From Thermofilaceae archaeon (GTDB lineage: Archaea; Thermoproteota; Thermoprotei; Thermofilales; Thermofilaceae): a DNA stretch of 39,410 nt. Below are positions 8,092 through 15,785 of the stretch, one piece after another. The notes beneath the pieces were generated by a model. That model saw only the letters and a list, made by a program, of their open reading frames with translations, did no database searches and was not told the origin of the DNA. The stretch spans positions 1-39,410 of the forward strand of contig JANXEW010000010.1 in assembly GCA_025057995.1 (NCBI GenBank). The letters are read 5' to 3'. The position numbers and the translations under genes are program-made. Numbering within the stretch: the stretch's first letter is position 1; every line of letters begins with the position of its first letter.

Positions 8092-8826
8092 TTATAACTC
8101 TAGTTCTTCGGCGCCTAGTTCTAAGGCAGCCCTCTCCTCTATTCGCTCTACAGCACCGTCACGTATCCAGACTATTCTATCACTTACATCTATCATTTTC
8201 AAATCATGAGTTGCTGATATCACGGTGACACCTCGCTCAACATTCAGTTCTTTCAGTAGATGAACTATCCTAAGCCCTGTTTGTAGGTCTAGGTTGCCTG
8301 TTGGTTCATCGGCTAGGATTATCGCCGGGTCGTTTGCGAGTGCTCTAGCGATAGCAACTCTCTGCTGCTGACCACCGCTCAACTCGGTTGGTCTATGATA
8401 CAAACGCTCGCCAAGCCCCACTCTCTCGAGAAGTTTCTTCGCTTTTTCTTCTCTATCTCTGCGAGGGACTCCAGCAAAAATCATGGGTACCATGACGTTG
8501 TCAAGCGCTGTTAACACAGGAATTAGGTTAAATGTCTGGAAGATGTAACCTATTCTATGGCATCTGACCCACGCAAGTTGTCGGGGATTTAGTGACGCTA
8601 AATCACGACCATCAAGGATAATCCTACCCTGGGTTGGCTTATCAAGACCGCCTATCATGTTAAAAAGCGTTGTTTTTCCGGATCCCGAAGGTCCAAGAAC
8701 CGATACATATTCACCATACCGTATTTTCAAGTTAATGCCCCGAAGAGCTTTCACTATTTCGCCACGTAACGAGTAGTGTTTATGAAGATCCTCTGTTACC
8801 ACTACGTATTCAGACTTTTCGGTCAT
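8092..8826 (-). CDS. ABC transporter ATP-binding protein (MacB/LolD type)
   Basis: Cytoplasmic ATPase subunit of a MacB/LolD-like ABC system. All nucleotide-binding motifs are intact: Walker [11 protein letters not shown]-loop [19 protein letters not shown], signature [15 protein letters not shown], Walker [13 protein letters not shown] and the H-loop SATHD. The DEPTGNLD wording and the [12 protein letters not shown] segment are typical of the LolD/MacB/FtsE branch, which works with a FtsX-like permease. No permease gene is adjacent, so the partner must be encoded elsewhere or be lost. ATG 8826 is preferred over GTG 8835 because a TTTTAATAA box at 8853-8861 then lies about 31 nt upstream, the spacing seen at other genes here. 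It ends 22 nt after the start of the THUMP gene region and is transcribed separately. Confidence 0.92.
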   Translation of the reverse strand: MTEKSEYVVVTEDLHKHYSLRGEIVKALRGINLKIRYGEYVSVLGPSGSGKTTLFNMIGGLDKPTQGRIILDGRDLASLNPRQLAWVRCHRIGYIFQTFNLIPVLTALDNVMVPMIFAGVPRRDREEKAKKLLERVGLGERLYHRPTELSGGQQQRVAIARALANDPAIILADEPTGNLDLQTGLRIVHLLKELNVERGVTVISATHDLKMIDVSDRIVWIRDGAVERIEERAALELGAEELEL

Positions 8827-8958
8827 GGCCTTCACACTTCTCGGTAAAGAGGGGGTTATTAAAAGATGTTGTTATTTCTACGGCTCAATAAAGTAAAGAT
8901 ATGCGAAATGCTTAAAAAAGGGTTAAAGTGAATTCTCCTCCGCGTAGGTAACAGGGGT

Positions 8959-9237
8959 GTGACTGTGGAGTTCTGTCCCAAATGTGGGTCTCTTTTAATA
9001 CCATTAGTGGCAGAGGATAAAAGGTTTCTTGTATGTAGAAAATGTGGTTTCAAGAAAGATGCTACTTCGAAGAGGGGGTATGTAATAAGAGGGGAGGTTT
9101 CAGGGGACAAGAGGGAGAAGCTGTTAGTGATAGAAGGTTCGCGAGAAAGAGAAAAAGAGAAACTGGAAGAGGAAAGAGAACTAATGAAAGAGTATTACGA
9201 AGTTTTTTTAGAGTCTATGGAGAGTGAGTCGGAATAA
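8959..9237 (+). CDS. TFS/RpoM-like N-terminal zinc ribbon with charged helical tail
   Basis: Residues 1-30 form the N-terminal zinc ribbon of RPB9/TFS proteins: EFCPKCGSLLIP followed by FLVCRKCGFKK, giving two CxxC pairs. After a short linker the remaining half is an extremely charged Glu/Lys/Arg helix (REREKEKLEEERELMKEYYE). The second zinc ribbon of transcription factor S, which carries the acidic RNA-cleavage hairpin, is absent; TFS is usually about 110 residues with both ribbons. The protein may therefore bind RNA polymerase without stimulating cleavage, or do something else; this is inference. The start is GTG 8959, or GTG 8965, which gives the more usual MEFCPKCG; a GGGGTG element precedes both. 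It heads towards ABCE1, 67 nt downstream. Confidence 0.75.
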   Translation: MTVEFCPKCGSLLIPLVAEDKRFLVCRKCGFKKDATSKRGYVIRGEVSGDKREKLLVIEGSREREKEKLEEERELMKEYYEVFLESMESESE

Positions 9238-9304
9238 TTTAATTTCAACTTATTTGAAAAATGCTTAGTAGTAAATATTGTTTAAGTTTAAAAGGGAACC
9301 AAAT

Positions 9305-11110
9305 ATGAGAACAGCTATAGTAGAAAAATCTTTATGTAAACCAGATAAATGCAATCATGAATGTGTTCGATTCTGTCCGGTAAATAGAGCCGGTTCGAAG
9401 TGTGTTTGGATAGATGACGAGCTCAATAGGGCTGCTATTGATGAACGATTGTGTGTTGGTTGTGGCATTTGCGTAAGGAAGTGCCCCTTCTCCGCTATTC
9501 ATATTATTAATCTTCCAGAGAAACTTAGTGAAGAAATGGTTCATAGATATGGTCTTAACGGATTTGAACTTTTTCGTCTACCGATACCAAAGCAGGGTTC
9601 AGTCGTAGGAATAATAGGAAGTAACGGTGTTGGTAAGACAACTGCGTTAAAGTTACTCTCAGGTGAGTTAAAGCCAAATTTGGGAAGGCTGGAAGAAGTC
9701 AATTGGAATGATGTCATTAAATTCTTCCGAGGTTCGGAATTACAATTGTATTTTCAGAAGCTTTCAGAAGGTCGTCTACGAGTAATTCGCAAACCTCAGG
9801 AGATAGACGCCATACCTAGGTTCGTGAAGGGGACTGTGCACCAAGTGTTACAGAAGCTTGATGAGGTAGGGGCGCTCCCCTATATACGAAATGAACTGGT
9901 ATTGGATAAGGTATGGGATAGAAGCGTAAGTAGCTTAAGTGGCGGAGAGTTACAGAAACTAGCAGTTGCAGCGGTTCTTTGTAGGGACGCTGACGTCTAC
10001 TTTTTCGACGAGCCGTCTAGCTATCTGGACGTCAGAGAGCGACTTCGCGTAGCTCGCGCTATCAGGCGCCTGGCTGAGCAAGGCAAGTATGTCTTAGTTG
10101 TTGAACACGATTTAGCTGTTCTCGACTATATGAGCGATTTTGTTCACGTAATTTATGGGGAACCTGGAGCATATGGGATCGTAAGCTTACCTCGTGTGGT
10201 TCGCACTGGTATCAATGTTTTTCTTAAAGGTTTTTTAAAAGAAGAAAATATTCGTATACGAGAATATGAGATTACTTTTCACGTAAAGCCTCCAGAACGG
10301 AAAGCCAGACCTGAAGCTATCTTAGCTAAATGGGATAATATAAGAAAAAATTTAAATGGTTTTGAATTAAACGTTGAAGCCGGTGAATTGTACTCAAGTG
10401 AAGTCATAGGTGTTATAGGTCCCAACGGAATAGGTAAAACTACATTCGTGCGAATTTTGGTCGGAGAGTTAGAACCTGACGAGGGAACGGTTTTCATCAA
10501 GCCGAGCGTTACATTAAGTTATAAACCACAGATAATCGACAGAAGAGCTTTTGAGGGAAGTGTACGTGATATATTAAAAAGGTTTGGTGTTGATATAGAG
10601 TCAAGTTTTATTCAGAGTGAACTGCTTAATCCGCTTGGATTATTTAAGCTCATGGAACGTGACGTTTCTGAGCTGAGTGGGGGAGAACTACAGCGTTTAG
10701 CTATAGCCGTATGTTTAGGAAGAACCGCAGACTTTTATCTTCTTGATGAACCCATGGCTTACTTGGACGTAGAGCAAAGATATGCAGTTGCGCGAATCAT
10801 ACGACGCTTGACTCAAGATCGAGGCGTAGCTACTATAGTTGTTGAACACGATCTTGTAGCACAAGACTTTTTGGCTGATGCAGTGATAGTATTTGAAGGT
10901 GAGCAAAGTGTTAAGGGTGTAGCCTCACCCCCCTTAAACGTACGAAGTGGTTTTAACAAACTTCTTGAAAACCTTGGTGTAACTTTTAGACGCGATCAAG
11001 AAACTCTTAGACCTAGAGTTAATAAAGAGGGATCCCGTCTCGATAGATATCTTAAGAAAATTGGCGAGTACTACTACTCAGCTACTCTAGGGGAATACGA
11101 AGAAGATTAA
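9305..11110 (+). CDS. abce1: Ribosome recycling ATPase ABCE1 (RNase L inhibitor homologue)
   Basis: Splits ribosomes after termination, using ATP and an N-terminal Fe-S domain. In order: two 4Fe-4S ferredoxin-like cluster motifs (CKPDKCNHECVRFCP and CVGCGICVRKCPF), first ABC domain with Walker A GSNGVGKTT, signature LSGGELQKLAV and Walker B VYFFDEPSSYLD, and second ABC domain with GPNGIGKTT, LSGGELQRLAI and FYLLDEPMAYLD. The C-terminal hinge region follows. The length of 601 residues is normal. ATG 9305 is chosen over TTG 9278 because the family starts MRxAIVEK and an AAAAGGGA site precedes it by about 8 nt. The gene is complete, with no missing key residue. It lies between a zinc-ribbon protein and alba; alba appears to have its own promoter inside the end of this transcript. 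Confidence 0.97.
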   Translation: MRTAIVEKSLCKPDKCNHECVRFCPVNRAGSKCVWIDDELNRAAIDERLCVGCGICVRKCPFSAIHIINLPEKLSEEMVHRYGLNGFELFRLPIPKQGSVVGIIGSNGVGKTTALKLLSGELKPNLGRLEEVNWNDVIKFFRGSELQLYFQKLSEGRLRVIRKPQEIDAIPRFVKGTVHQVLQKLDEVGALPYIRNELVLDKVWDRSVSSLSGGELQKLAVAAVLCRDADVYFFDEPSSYLDVRERLRVARAIRRLAEQGKYVLVVEHDLAVLDYMSDFVHVIYGEPGAYGIVSLPRVVRTGINVFLKGFLKEENIRIREYEITFHVKPPERKARPEAILAKWDNIRKNLNGFELNVEAGELYSSEVIGVIGPNGIGKTTFVRILVGELEPDEGTVFIKPSVTLSYKPQIIDRRAFEGSVRDILKRFGVDIESSFIQSELLNPLGLFKLMERDVSELSGGELQRLAIAVCLGRTADFYLLDEPMAYLDVEQRYAVARIIRRLTQDRGVATIVVEHDLVAQDFLADAVIVFEGEQSVKGVASPPLNVRSGFNKLLENLGVTFRRDQETLRPRVNKEGSRLDRYLKKIGEYYYSATLGEYEED

Positions 11111-11157
11111 TGTTTGAAGCTATTCTTAGTTTAGCGTCCAAGCTGAGTAAAACGGGC

Positions 11158-11204
11158 AAAATATATAATACCCTGTTTTTAAGGTCCCTCGCTCAAAGGG
11201 TGAT
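11158..11204 (+). promoter_or_regulatory. Promoter and ribosome-binding site of alba
   Basis: AAATATATAA at 11158-11167 is a strong TATA box about 44 nt before the ATG at 11209. A start site expected near 11190 would leave an approximately 18-nt leader carrying GGGTGAT at 11198-11204, a good match to the 16S 3' end placed 4 nt before the ATG. Unlike many genes in this window, alba therefore looks leadered. This decides the start of alba against the upstream in-frame ATG at 11110. Confidence 0.6.
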
Positions 11205-11208
11205 ATCG

Positions 11209-11487
11209 ATGGCAACAACCGAAGGTGCCATACTTATCGGGCAGAAACCAGTTGCTAACTATGTACTTGCGGCCGTTACACAGTTTACCCTAGGCAGTCC
11301 CAGGGTAATACTAAAGGCGAGAGGCCGTTCAATCTCCAAAGCAGTTGATGCAGCCGAGGTAATTAGAAGGTTCATGGGAGAGAAGGTAACAATATCTACA
11401 GTGAAGATAACTAGCGAAAAAGTAGGAGAACCGGGAAAAGAACGCATTGTATCAGCTATTGAAATAGTATTAGAAAAGAAAGATTAA
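11209..11487 (+). CDS. alba: DNA/RNA-binding chromatin protein Alba
   Basis: Small dimeric basic protein that coats DNA and RNA in archaea. The family core is clear: ILIGQKPVANYVLAAVTQF, the PRVILKARGRSISKAVDAAEV block with the lysine/arginine-rich loop, and a C-terminal hairpin ending in SAIEIVLEKK. With the start at ATG 11209 (MATTEGAIL) it has 92 residues, the usual size. The reading frame is open upstream to ATG 11110, which would add 33 residues without Alba similarity and overlap the ABCE1 stop. The upstream ORF is rejected because a TATA box and ribosome-binding site lie between the two starts. The lysine acetylated in Sulfolobus Alba corresponds to the QKP lysine region. Confidence is high for identity and good for the start. 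Confidence 0.94.
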   Translation: MATTEGAILIGQKPVANYVLAAVTQFTLGSPRVILKARGRSISKAVDAAEVIRRFMGEKVTISTVKITSEKVGEPGKERIVSAIEIVLEKKD

Positions 11488-11523
11488 AGAAACAAATAAC
11501 AAAAATAATTTTCTTCTATAACA

Positions 11524-11826
11524 ATGTCGGAAACTCTACAAATGGAAGAGGTTTGTGTTTCCAAATCTTCTCGCCTCTTCAATAATCTTAAGATAAAAAT
11601 AAGGGGATTAACGGATAGAAACAGCAACATTTCATTAACTCTAGAATTTTTTCGGGAGAATACAACATTTCTTGTTGCTATTATTGATAATTTGATTGTG
11701 GGAAATAATAATCCCATAGAGATTGAAGTGCCTTTCAAACCGGTTGGTGGTATTATAAAACTGAAAGTAGTTGCAGAGATGGAGGGAAAATGTTGTTTAG
11801 AAAAGGTATTTGATATAGAGAGCTAA
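11524..11826 (+). CDS. Small hypothetical protein, probable beta-rich fold
   Basis: A 100-residue protein that I do not recognise. It is soluble, has no transmembrane segment, and after an N-terminal 20 residues alternates short hydrophobic strands (LKIKIRGL, ISLTLEFF, TFLVAIIDNLIV, IEIEVPF, GIIKLKVVAEM) in a pattern that suggests a beta-sandwich. Three cysteines occur (one near residue 11, two adjacent near residue 89). The ATG at 11524 follows alba by 36 nt and precedes the GH172-type gene by about 40 nt, both in the same direction. AT-rich sequence upstream could hold a weak TATA element. The codon usage looks like its neighbours. It is probably a real gene, but the function is unknown. 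Confidence 0.5.
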   Translation: MSETLQMEEVCVSKSSRLFNNLKIKIRGLTDRNSNISLTLEFFRENTTFLVAIIDNLIVGNNNPIEIEVPFKPVGGIIKLKVVAEMEGKCCLEKVFDIES

Positions 11827-11865
11827 CGAAATCCATTAATAACTCAACAAGTACTATAGCACATT

Positions 11866-12918
11866 ATGCTGTGGGACCTTCTAAGGGTAAAAAAGTATCG
11901 TTTTAAGTATGTCTCCAGTACCCATGGCCTATCGGAAGCAGAAAAAGAAAGATTAGTTTCTAGGTTGCCGGCAGAGTGGTTGGAACACTGGCGCAGGTGC
12001 GGCTTGCTAAAAAACATAGAAGCGGAGTCCCGAGTGGACTTCCATACCTTAGAGCCCGGGCGGAAGCTTGAAATATTTTCGTCGAATGAAAGCGGGGTTA
12101 TAGCCAGCATATGGTTAACGATTAATTCAAGCGATAAGAGGTTTTTGCGGACCACCATAGTTAGAGCATATTGGGATGGTGAACAGGATCCTAGTGTTGA
12201 ATCGCCGATCGGAGACTTCTTCCTACAAGGGCATAGAGTGTATAGTTCTTATCCAAACATTTTCGCCAACTCCTTCTCTCTTCCGATAGGACTAAGTAGT
12301 GGAGGGTTTTTCAGTTATTTTCCGATGCCATTTAAGAAGGCAAGGATTGAGATAGAGAACCGAGGTTTAGAGGAGATACAATCACTTTATTACATTATAG
12401 GGTACTACACTGAGGTTGAGACAGAAGACATGCTGCGTTTTCATGCGATATGGAACCGTGAGAGACAGACGCGATTAGGTGAACCATATCTAATATTTAA
12501 AGGAAACGGAAGAGGTCTGTATGTTGGCACCTATCTATACATGCGTGGTTTAAGCTCTAAAAAACCGATTATTGGAGGTCTTGGCTTTCTTGAAGGCAAT
12601 GTAACATTCGTTGTTGATGGTTATGTAGCTTACTCATCTACAGGTACCGAGGATTATTTCCTTTCAGGATGGTACTTCGCAGGCGGTACTTTCAATGGTC
12701 CCTTCCACGGTTTGCTTCACAAAGATGAAGAAAAAGGAGAAATTGCAGCTTATCGTTTTCATATTTTGGATCCAATACCTTTTAATGAGTATATCGAAGT
12801 TTTCGCACCACATGGTGAATTTAACGAAGTATCAGCTGATTACTGCAGCGTAGCCTACTGGTATCAGCTTGAGGATCATAAACATCCCTTTAGGTTAAAA
12901 CTGGAAGATATTTACTAG
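11866..12918 (+). CDS. GH172 / DUF2961 family glycoside hydrolase-like protein
   Basis: The protein carries the hallmark blocks of the DUF2961 family, now glycoside hydrolase family 172, whose characterised members act on furanosidic sugars such as difructose dianhydride or arabinofuranosides. Visible are RAYWDGEQDPSVESPIGDFF (near residues 99-118), the central YYIIGYYTE strand, a GNGRGLYVGTYLYM block and the GTEDYFLSGWYF motif (residues 260-271), which holds a glutamate expected in the active site. There is no signal peptide or membrane segment, so it should be cytosolic. The length of 350 residues is typical for a single double-jelly-roll unit. A CATTAATAAC box about 28 nt before ATG 11866 suggests leaderless transcription. 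The substrate in this organism is unknown; no other sugar-degradation genes are adjacent. Confidence 0.82.
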   Translation: MLWDLLRVKKYRFKYVSSTHGLSEAEKERLVSRLPAEWLEHWRRCGLLKNIEAESRVDFHTLEPGRKLEIFSSNESGVIASIWLTINSSDKRFLRTTIVRAYWDGEQDPSVESPIGDFFLQGHRVYSSYPNIFANSFSLPIGLSSGGFFSYFPMPFKKARIEIENRGLEEIQSLYYIIGYYTEVETEDMLRFHAIWNRERQTRLGEPYLIFKGNGRGLYVGTYLYMRGLSSKKPIIGGLGFLEGNVTFVVDGYVAYSSTGTEDYFLSGWYFAGGTFNGPFHGLLHKDEEKGEIAAYRFHILDPIPFNEYIEVFAPHGEFNEVSADYCSVAYWYQLEDHKHPFRLKLEDIY

Positions 12919-13005
12919 GAGTCACGCTGATTGATGTGCTATTTTAAGTCAAAGTATTGAAAGACTGAGAATCCCTTTTATACTACATCCATAAGAGGGG
13001 GAGCG

Positions 13006-13629
13006 ATGTCTTTAGAGACGAAAGTATTATCGACTATTAACGAAGAATTTGACAGAGGTCTCACTGTGATCAGTTCTTCAAACACATGGCTAATAAAGCG
13101 TAAAAGAAAAACCGTCGACTACTTCTACAGCTGTGTATCTAACGTTCTGGTTGGAAATCCATTGCTTAGTCCAGTCTTCAAGGTTAAAGGCTCCCTAGGG
13201 GTCGTTATACATGTACCATCTTTAGTTGCCGTTGTTGGAGACGCTGAAGTCCGAGTAAACGAGAGAAGCTGTGGGACTTGGAGAGCGATACCGGTACGCG
13301 CGGGTTGGCATGTACATGTAACCGCGAGAAATGGATCTGCTTACATGGCCGTCTACGGACTTGAGGGGCGTCCATCAAGAGTGGTCAACGGAGCCCTCTT
13401 TTCAATGAAGCCATTGTACAATATTGATGCGGACATCTCAGCAAGGTATGTACCCCCATCACTTGTTGCTGAATGTGCAACTAGCAAAGACAATGTCGGC
13501 ACACATTTACTCTCTCGGATACTGCAGCATATCAAACTTGCATGCGAAATGGCTCGCAGCGGAGCCAGACTTGTCAGAGTAAAAGTGGGAGGCCTGGTGT
13601 ATGACGTTTGGGTTAAAGAAGTAGAGTAA
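13006..13629 (+). CDS. Half-size AHS2/KipA-like (biotin-dependent carboxyltransferase-like) protein
   Basis: Residues about 40-140 resemble the N-terminal half of the AHS2/PxpC/KipA family: SNVLVGNPLLSPVFKVKG (cf. the usual AN-L-VGN---A-LE---G), VAVVGDAEVRVN (74-85), VRAGWHVHV (97-105) and SAYMAVYG (111-118) followed by a VVNGALFSM block. Normal members are about 300 residues; here the second half of the fold is missing and replaced by a short tail ending RVKVGGLVYDVWVKEVE. That tail resembles the strand pair at the start of the biotin carrier gene downstream (MVIDGELYEVEVE). The gene is 19 nt upstream of the carboxyltransferase start, so a link to the biotin-dependent enzyme is likely. A TTTTATAC box and a GAGGGGG site precede ATG 13006. 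Family placement is by eye and moderate. Confidence 0.55.
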   Translation: MSLETKVLSTINEEFDRGLTVISSSNTWLIKRKRKTVDYFYSCVSNVLVGNPLLSPVFKVKGSLGVVIHVPSLVAVVGDAEVRVNERSCGTWRAIPVRAGWHVHVTARNGSAYMAVYGLEGRPSRVVNGALFSMKPLYNIDADISARYVPPSLVAECATSKDNVGTHLLSRILQHIKLACEMARSGARLVRVKVGGLVYDVWVKEVE

Positions 13630-13648
13630 GCATCAGGTGTACAGAATT

Positions 13649-15202
13649 ATGAGCAAGTTTGAGGCATTGAGATTACTTAGAGAACAAGCTAAGTTGGGGG
13701 GAGGGATAGAAAAAATAGAATTGCAGCATAAGGCTGGAAAGCTGACTGCCTGGGAGAGGATTGAACTTTTGGTGGATAAAGGGACATTCCTAGAGCTTGG
13801 GCGTTACGTAAGGCATAGGGTCACGGAGTTTGGGATGGGTGAAAAGTTCGCTTATGGAGATGGAGTGGCAACCGGTCTCGGGGAGGTTAATGGACGTCGC
13901 GTTGCAATATACTCCCAAGACTTCACATTCATGGGGGGCAGTGTTGGAGAGATGCATGCCCAAAAAATAGCTGATTTAATAGATATGGCCGTAAAGCTTG
14001 GAATCCCAATAATTGGCTTAAACGACTCGGGTGGAGCTCGCATACAGGAGGGTGTAGATTCGCTTAAGGGATACGGAGAGATATTTTATAGAAATGTCAT
14101 GGCTAGCGGAGTTGTACCGCAGATCGTGGCTATAATGGGTCCATGCGCAGGTGGCGCTGTGTACTCTCCAGCACTGGCCGATTTCATTATTATGGTTAGG
14201 AAGACCAGTTACATGTTCATCACAGGACCGAAGGTCGTTAAGGCGGCTACAGGAGAAGATGTCACCTTCGAGGAACTTGGCGGCGCAGAGATTCATGCAT
14301 CTAAAAGTGGGGTTGCTCATTTCATAGTTAAAGATGATAAAGAAGCTATTGAGGTAATAAAAAGGCTCTTAAGCTACTTGCCATCCAATAATGTCGAAGA
14401 TCCACCCTATCTTGATACAAGCGATGACCCATTTAGGGAAGATGAGGCACTTAATAACATTGTTCCAGAAGATCCGGAAGAACCCTTTGAAATGAAAGAA
14501 ATTATCGGAATACTTTTCGATAAAGGCTCCTTCTTCGAAGTACAGGAGCATTTCGCACCAAATGCTATCATCGGGTTTGCTAGACTAGCAGGGCATGTAG
14601 TTGGGGTGGTCGCCAATCAACCAGCTTATATGGCGGGAGTTCTCGATATTAACAGCTCAGATAAAATATCCCGTTTTGTGTCATTCTGCGATTCTTTCAA
14701 CATTCCGATAATAACTTTAGTCGATGTACCAGGTTTCTTGCCTGGTACAGTTCAAGAACATGGAGGTGTTATACGTCACGGAGCCAAAATAATCTACGCT
14801 TACGCGAGTTCAACTGTTCCTAAAATAACTGTAATCGTGAGGAAGGCATATGGAGGTGCTTACATATCTCTAGGAAGCAAACACTTAGGTGCTGATATAG
14901 TATTTGCCTGGCCTTCGGCCGAGATAGCCGTAATGGGTCCAGAAGGTGCTGTTGAAATAATTTACAGGGATGAAATAGCTTCAACACCACCAATGGAGAG
15001 GGAAAAAATGATTCGTAAATTCGTAGATGATTATAGGAAGAAAGTTACAACCCCCTATTTGGCGGCAAGCAGAGGATATATTGACGACGTGATTATGCCA
15101 AGTGAGACAAGAAAGATTCTAGTTCAAAGCCTGTTACACCTTTTGTCTAAGAGAGAAAGAAAACCCTATCCGCCAAAGAAGCACGGTGTACCACCGGTGT
15201 AG
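13649..15202 (+). CDS. Acyl-CoA carboxylase carboxyltransferase / methylmalonyl-CoA decarboxylase alpha subunit
   Basis: Carboxyltransferase that moves CO2 between carboxybiotin and an acyl-CoA such as propionyl-CoA/methylmalonyl-CoA or acetyl-CoA. Family blocks are intact: KLTAWERIELLVDKGTF, the first crotonase-fold half with YSQDFTFMGGSVGEMHAQKI, NDSGGARIQEGV and GPCAGGAVYSPALADF, and the second half with PGFLPGTVQEHGGVIRHGAK and VRKAYGGAYISLGSK. The length (517 residues from ATG 13649) is typical. The frame extends to GTG 13637, but MSKFEALRLLREQ fits the family start and AGGTG precedes it. The neighbours are an AHS2-like protein, a small OadG-like subunit and a biotin carrier; no biotin carboxylase lies here, so direction (carboxylase, decarboxylase or transcarboxylase) is undecided. 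Confidence 0.93.
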   Translation: MSKFEALRLLREQAKLGGGIEKIELQHKAGKLTAWERIELLVDKGTFLELGRYVRHRVTEFGMGEKFAYGDGVATGLGEVNGRRVAIYSQDFTFMGGSVGEMHAQKIADLIDMAVKLGIPIIGLNDSGGARIQEGVDSLKGYGEIFYRNVMASGVVPQIVAIMGPCAGGAVYSPALADFIIMVRKTSYMFITGPKVVKAATGEDVTFEELGGAEIHASKSGVAHFIVKDDKEAIEVIKRLLSYLPSNNVEDPPYLDTSDDPFREDEALNNIVPEDPEEPFEMKEIIGILFDKGSFFEVQEHFAPNAIIGFARLAGHVVGVVANQPAYMAGVLDINSSDKISRFVSFCDSFNIPIITLVDVPGFLPGTVQEHGGVIRHGAKIIYAYASSTVPKITVIVRKAYGGAYISLGSKHLGADIVFAWPSAEIAVMGPEGAVEIIYRDEIASTPPMEREKMIRKFVDDYRKKVTTPYLAASRGYIDDVIMPSETRKILVQSLLHLLSKRERKPYPPKKHGVPPV

Positions 15203-15205
15203 ATC

Positions 15206-15415
15206 GTGAAGCTAGACATCTCCAAGCGAATTGCTGTATTAACCGCATGCTACGTTGTTCTAGCTGAGAAAAGGCGCGTAACTAGGATTTCAGGGTCCGT
15301 GATATATGAGCCGCTTCCAGCTTGGAGGTTAGCCTCTAGACTTGATATGGTTTTCCTTGAATTATTTGATAAAAATAAGTACAAGGGTGTGCGGGGCTTT
15401 GAGGAGGAAGTTTAA
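15206..15415 (+). CDS. Small accessory subunit of the carboxylase cluster (OadG/epsilon-like, no membrane segment)
   Basis: A 69-residue protein squeezed between the carboxyltransferase (3-nt gap) and the biotin carrier (1-nt gap). The helix IAVLTACYVVLAEKRRV followed by a PLPAWRLASRLDMV block resembles the cytosolic C-terminal part of OadG-type gamma subunits, which commonly end in a helix and a W-[RK]-LAGR segment. The N-terminal transmembrane helix of OadG is absent, so the complex should be soluble; this argues against a membrane sodium pump. The start is GTG 15206. The end overlaps nothing, but its last codons contain the GAGGAGG ribosome-binding site of the downstream gene. Family assignment is tentative, because short proteins of this kind are poorly conserved. 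Confidence 0.55.
   Translation: MKLDISKRIAVLTACYVVLAEKRRVTRISGSVIYEPLPAWRLASRLDMVFLELFDKNKYKGVRGFEEEV
15401..15407 (+). promoter_or_regulatory. Ribosome-binding site deciding the biotin carrier start
   Basis: GAGGAGG at 15401-15407 lies 9 nt before GTG 15417 and inside the last codons of the small upstream subunit. It is the strongest Shine-Dalgarno match I noticed in the window and selects the short, family-like start over the longer open frame. Confidence 0.7.
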
Positions 15416-15416
15416 A

Positions 15417-15767
15417 GTGGTTATAGACGGGGAGCTCTACGAAGTTGAAGTTGAATTAGAAGAAGGAATAGGAGATGTCGAAGCTTTACTGCAAGCCTTT
15501 AGAACCGGTGTCATAAAAAGAGTATCCACGGAGGTTGCCCCCCATGGCGCTATTGAGGGAGGAATAACAGCCCCAATAACAGGACGCGTCGTGGAAATGA
15601 AAGTGAAGGCCGGAGACTATATTGAACGAGGAACGTTAATCGCTGTCCTGGAGGCGATGAAGACGAGGGTCGAGGTAAAAGCCAATAAAAGCGGAACTGT
15701 GAAACGGGTCTTAATTAAAGAAGGGGATACTATTAAACAGGGCGAGCCTTTGGTAGTAATAGCTTAA
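15417..15767 (+). CDS. Biotin carboxyl carrier protein
   Basis: Carrier whose lysine is biotinylated and shuttles CO2 in the carboxylase or decarboxylase complex. The C-terminal biotinyl domain is clear: ITAPITGRVVEMKVKAGDYI, then LIAVLEAMKTRVEVKANKSG with the target lysine at about residue 82, and a final GDTIKQGEPLVVI strand. The usual AMKM is AMKT here, a tolerated variation. The N-terminus MVIDGELYEVEVE is the typical opening of the archaeal carrier. The start is GTG 15417: it lies 1 nt after the previous stop and 9 nt after a perfect GAGGAGG site at 15401-15407. A longer in-frame ORF from 15342 would overlap the previous gene without conserved residues. The length is 116 residues. Confidence 0.92.
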   Translation: MVIDGELYEVEVELEEGIGDVEALLQAFRTGVIKRVSTEVAPHGAIEGGITAPITGRVVEMKVKAGDYIERGTLIAVLEAMKTRVEVKANKSGTVKRVLIKEGDTIKQGEPLVVIA

Positions 15768-15785
15768 ACGATTAGATAACTTTTA

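Noticed and set aside
11110-11208. N-terminal extension of Alba
   Set aside because: The extra 33 residues lack Alba similarity and contain the TATA box and ribosome-binding site of alba.
14018-14320. Long antisense frames inside the carboxyltransferase and other genes
   Set aside because: They mirror strong genes on the other strand and show no independent motif or promoter.
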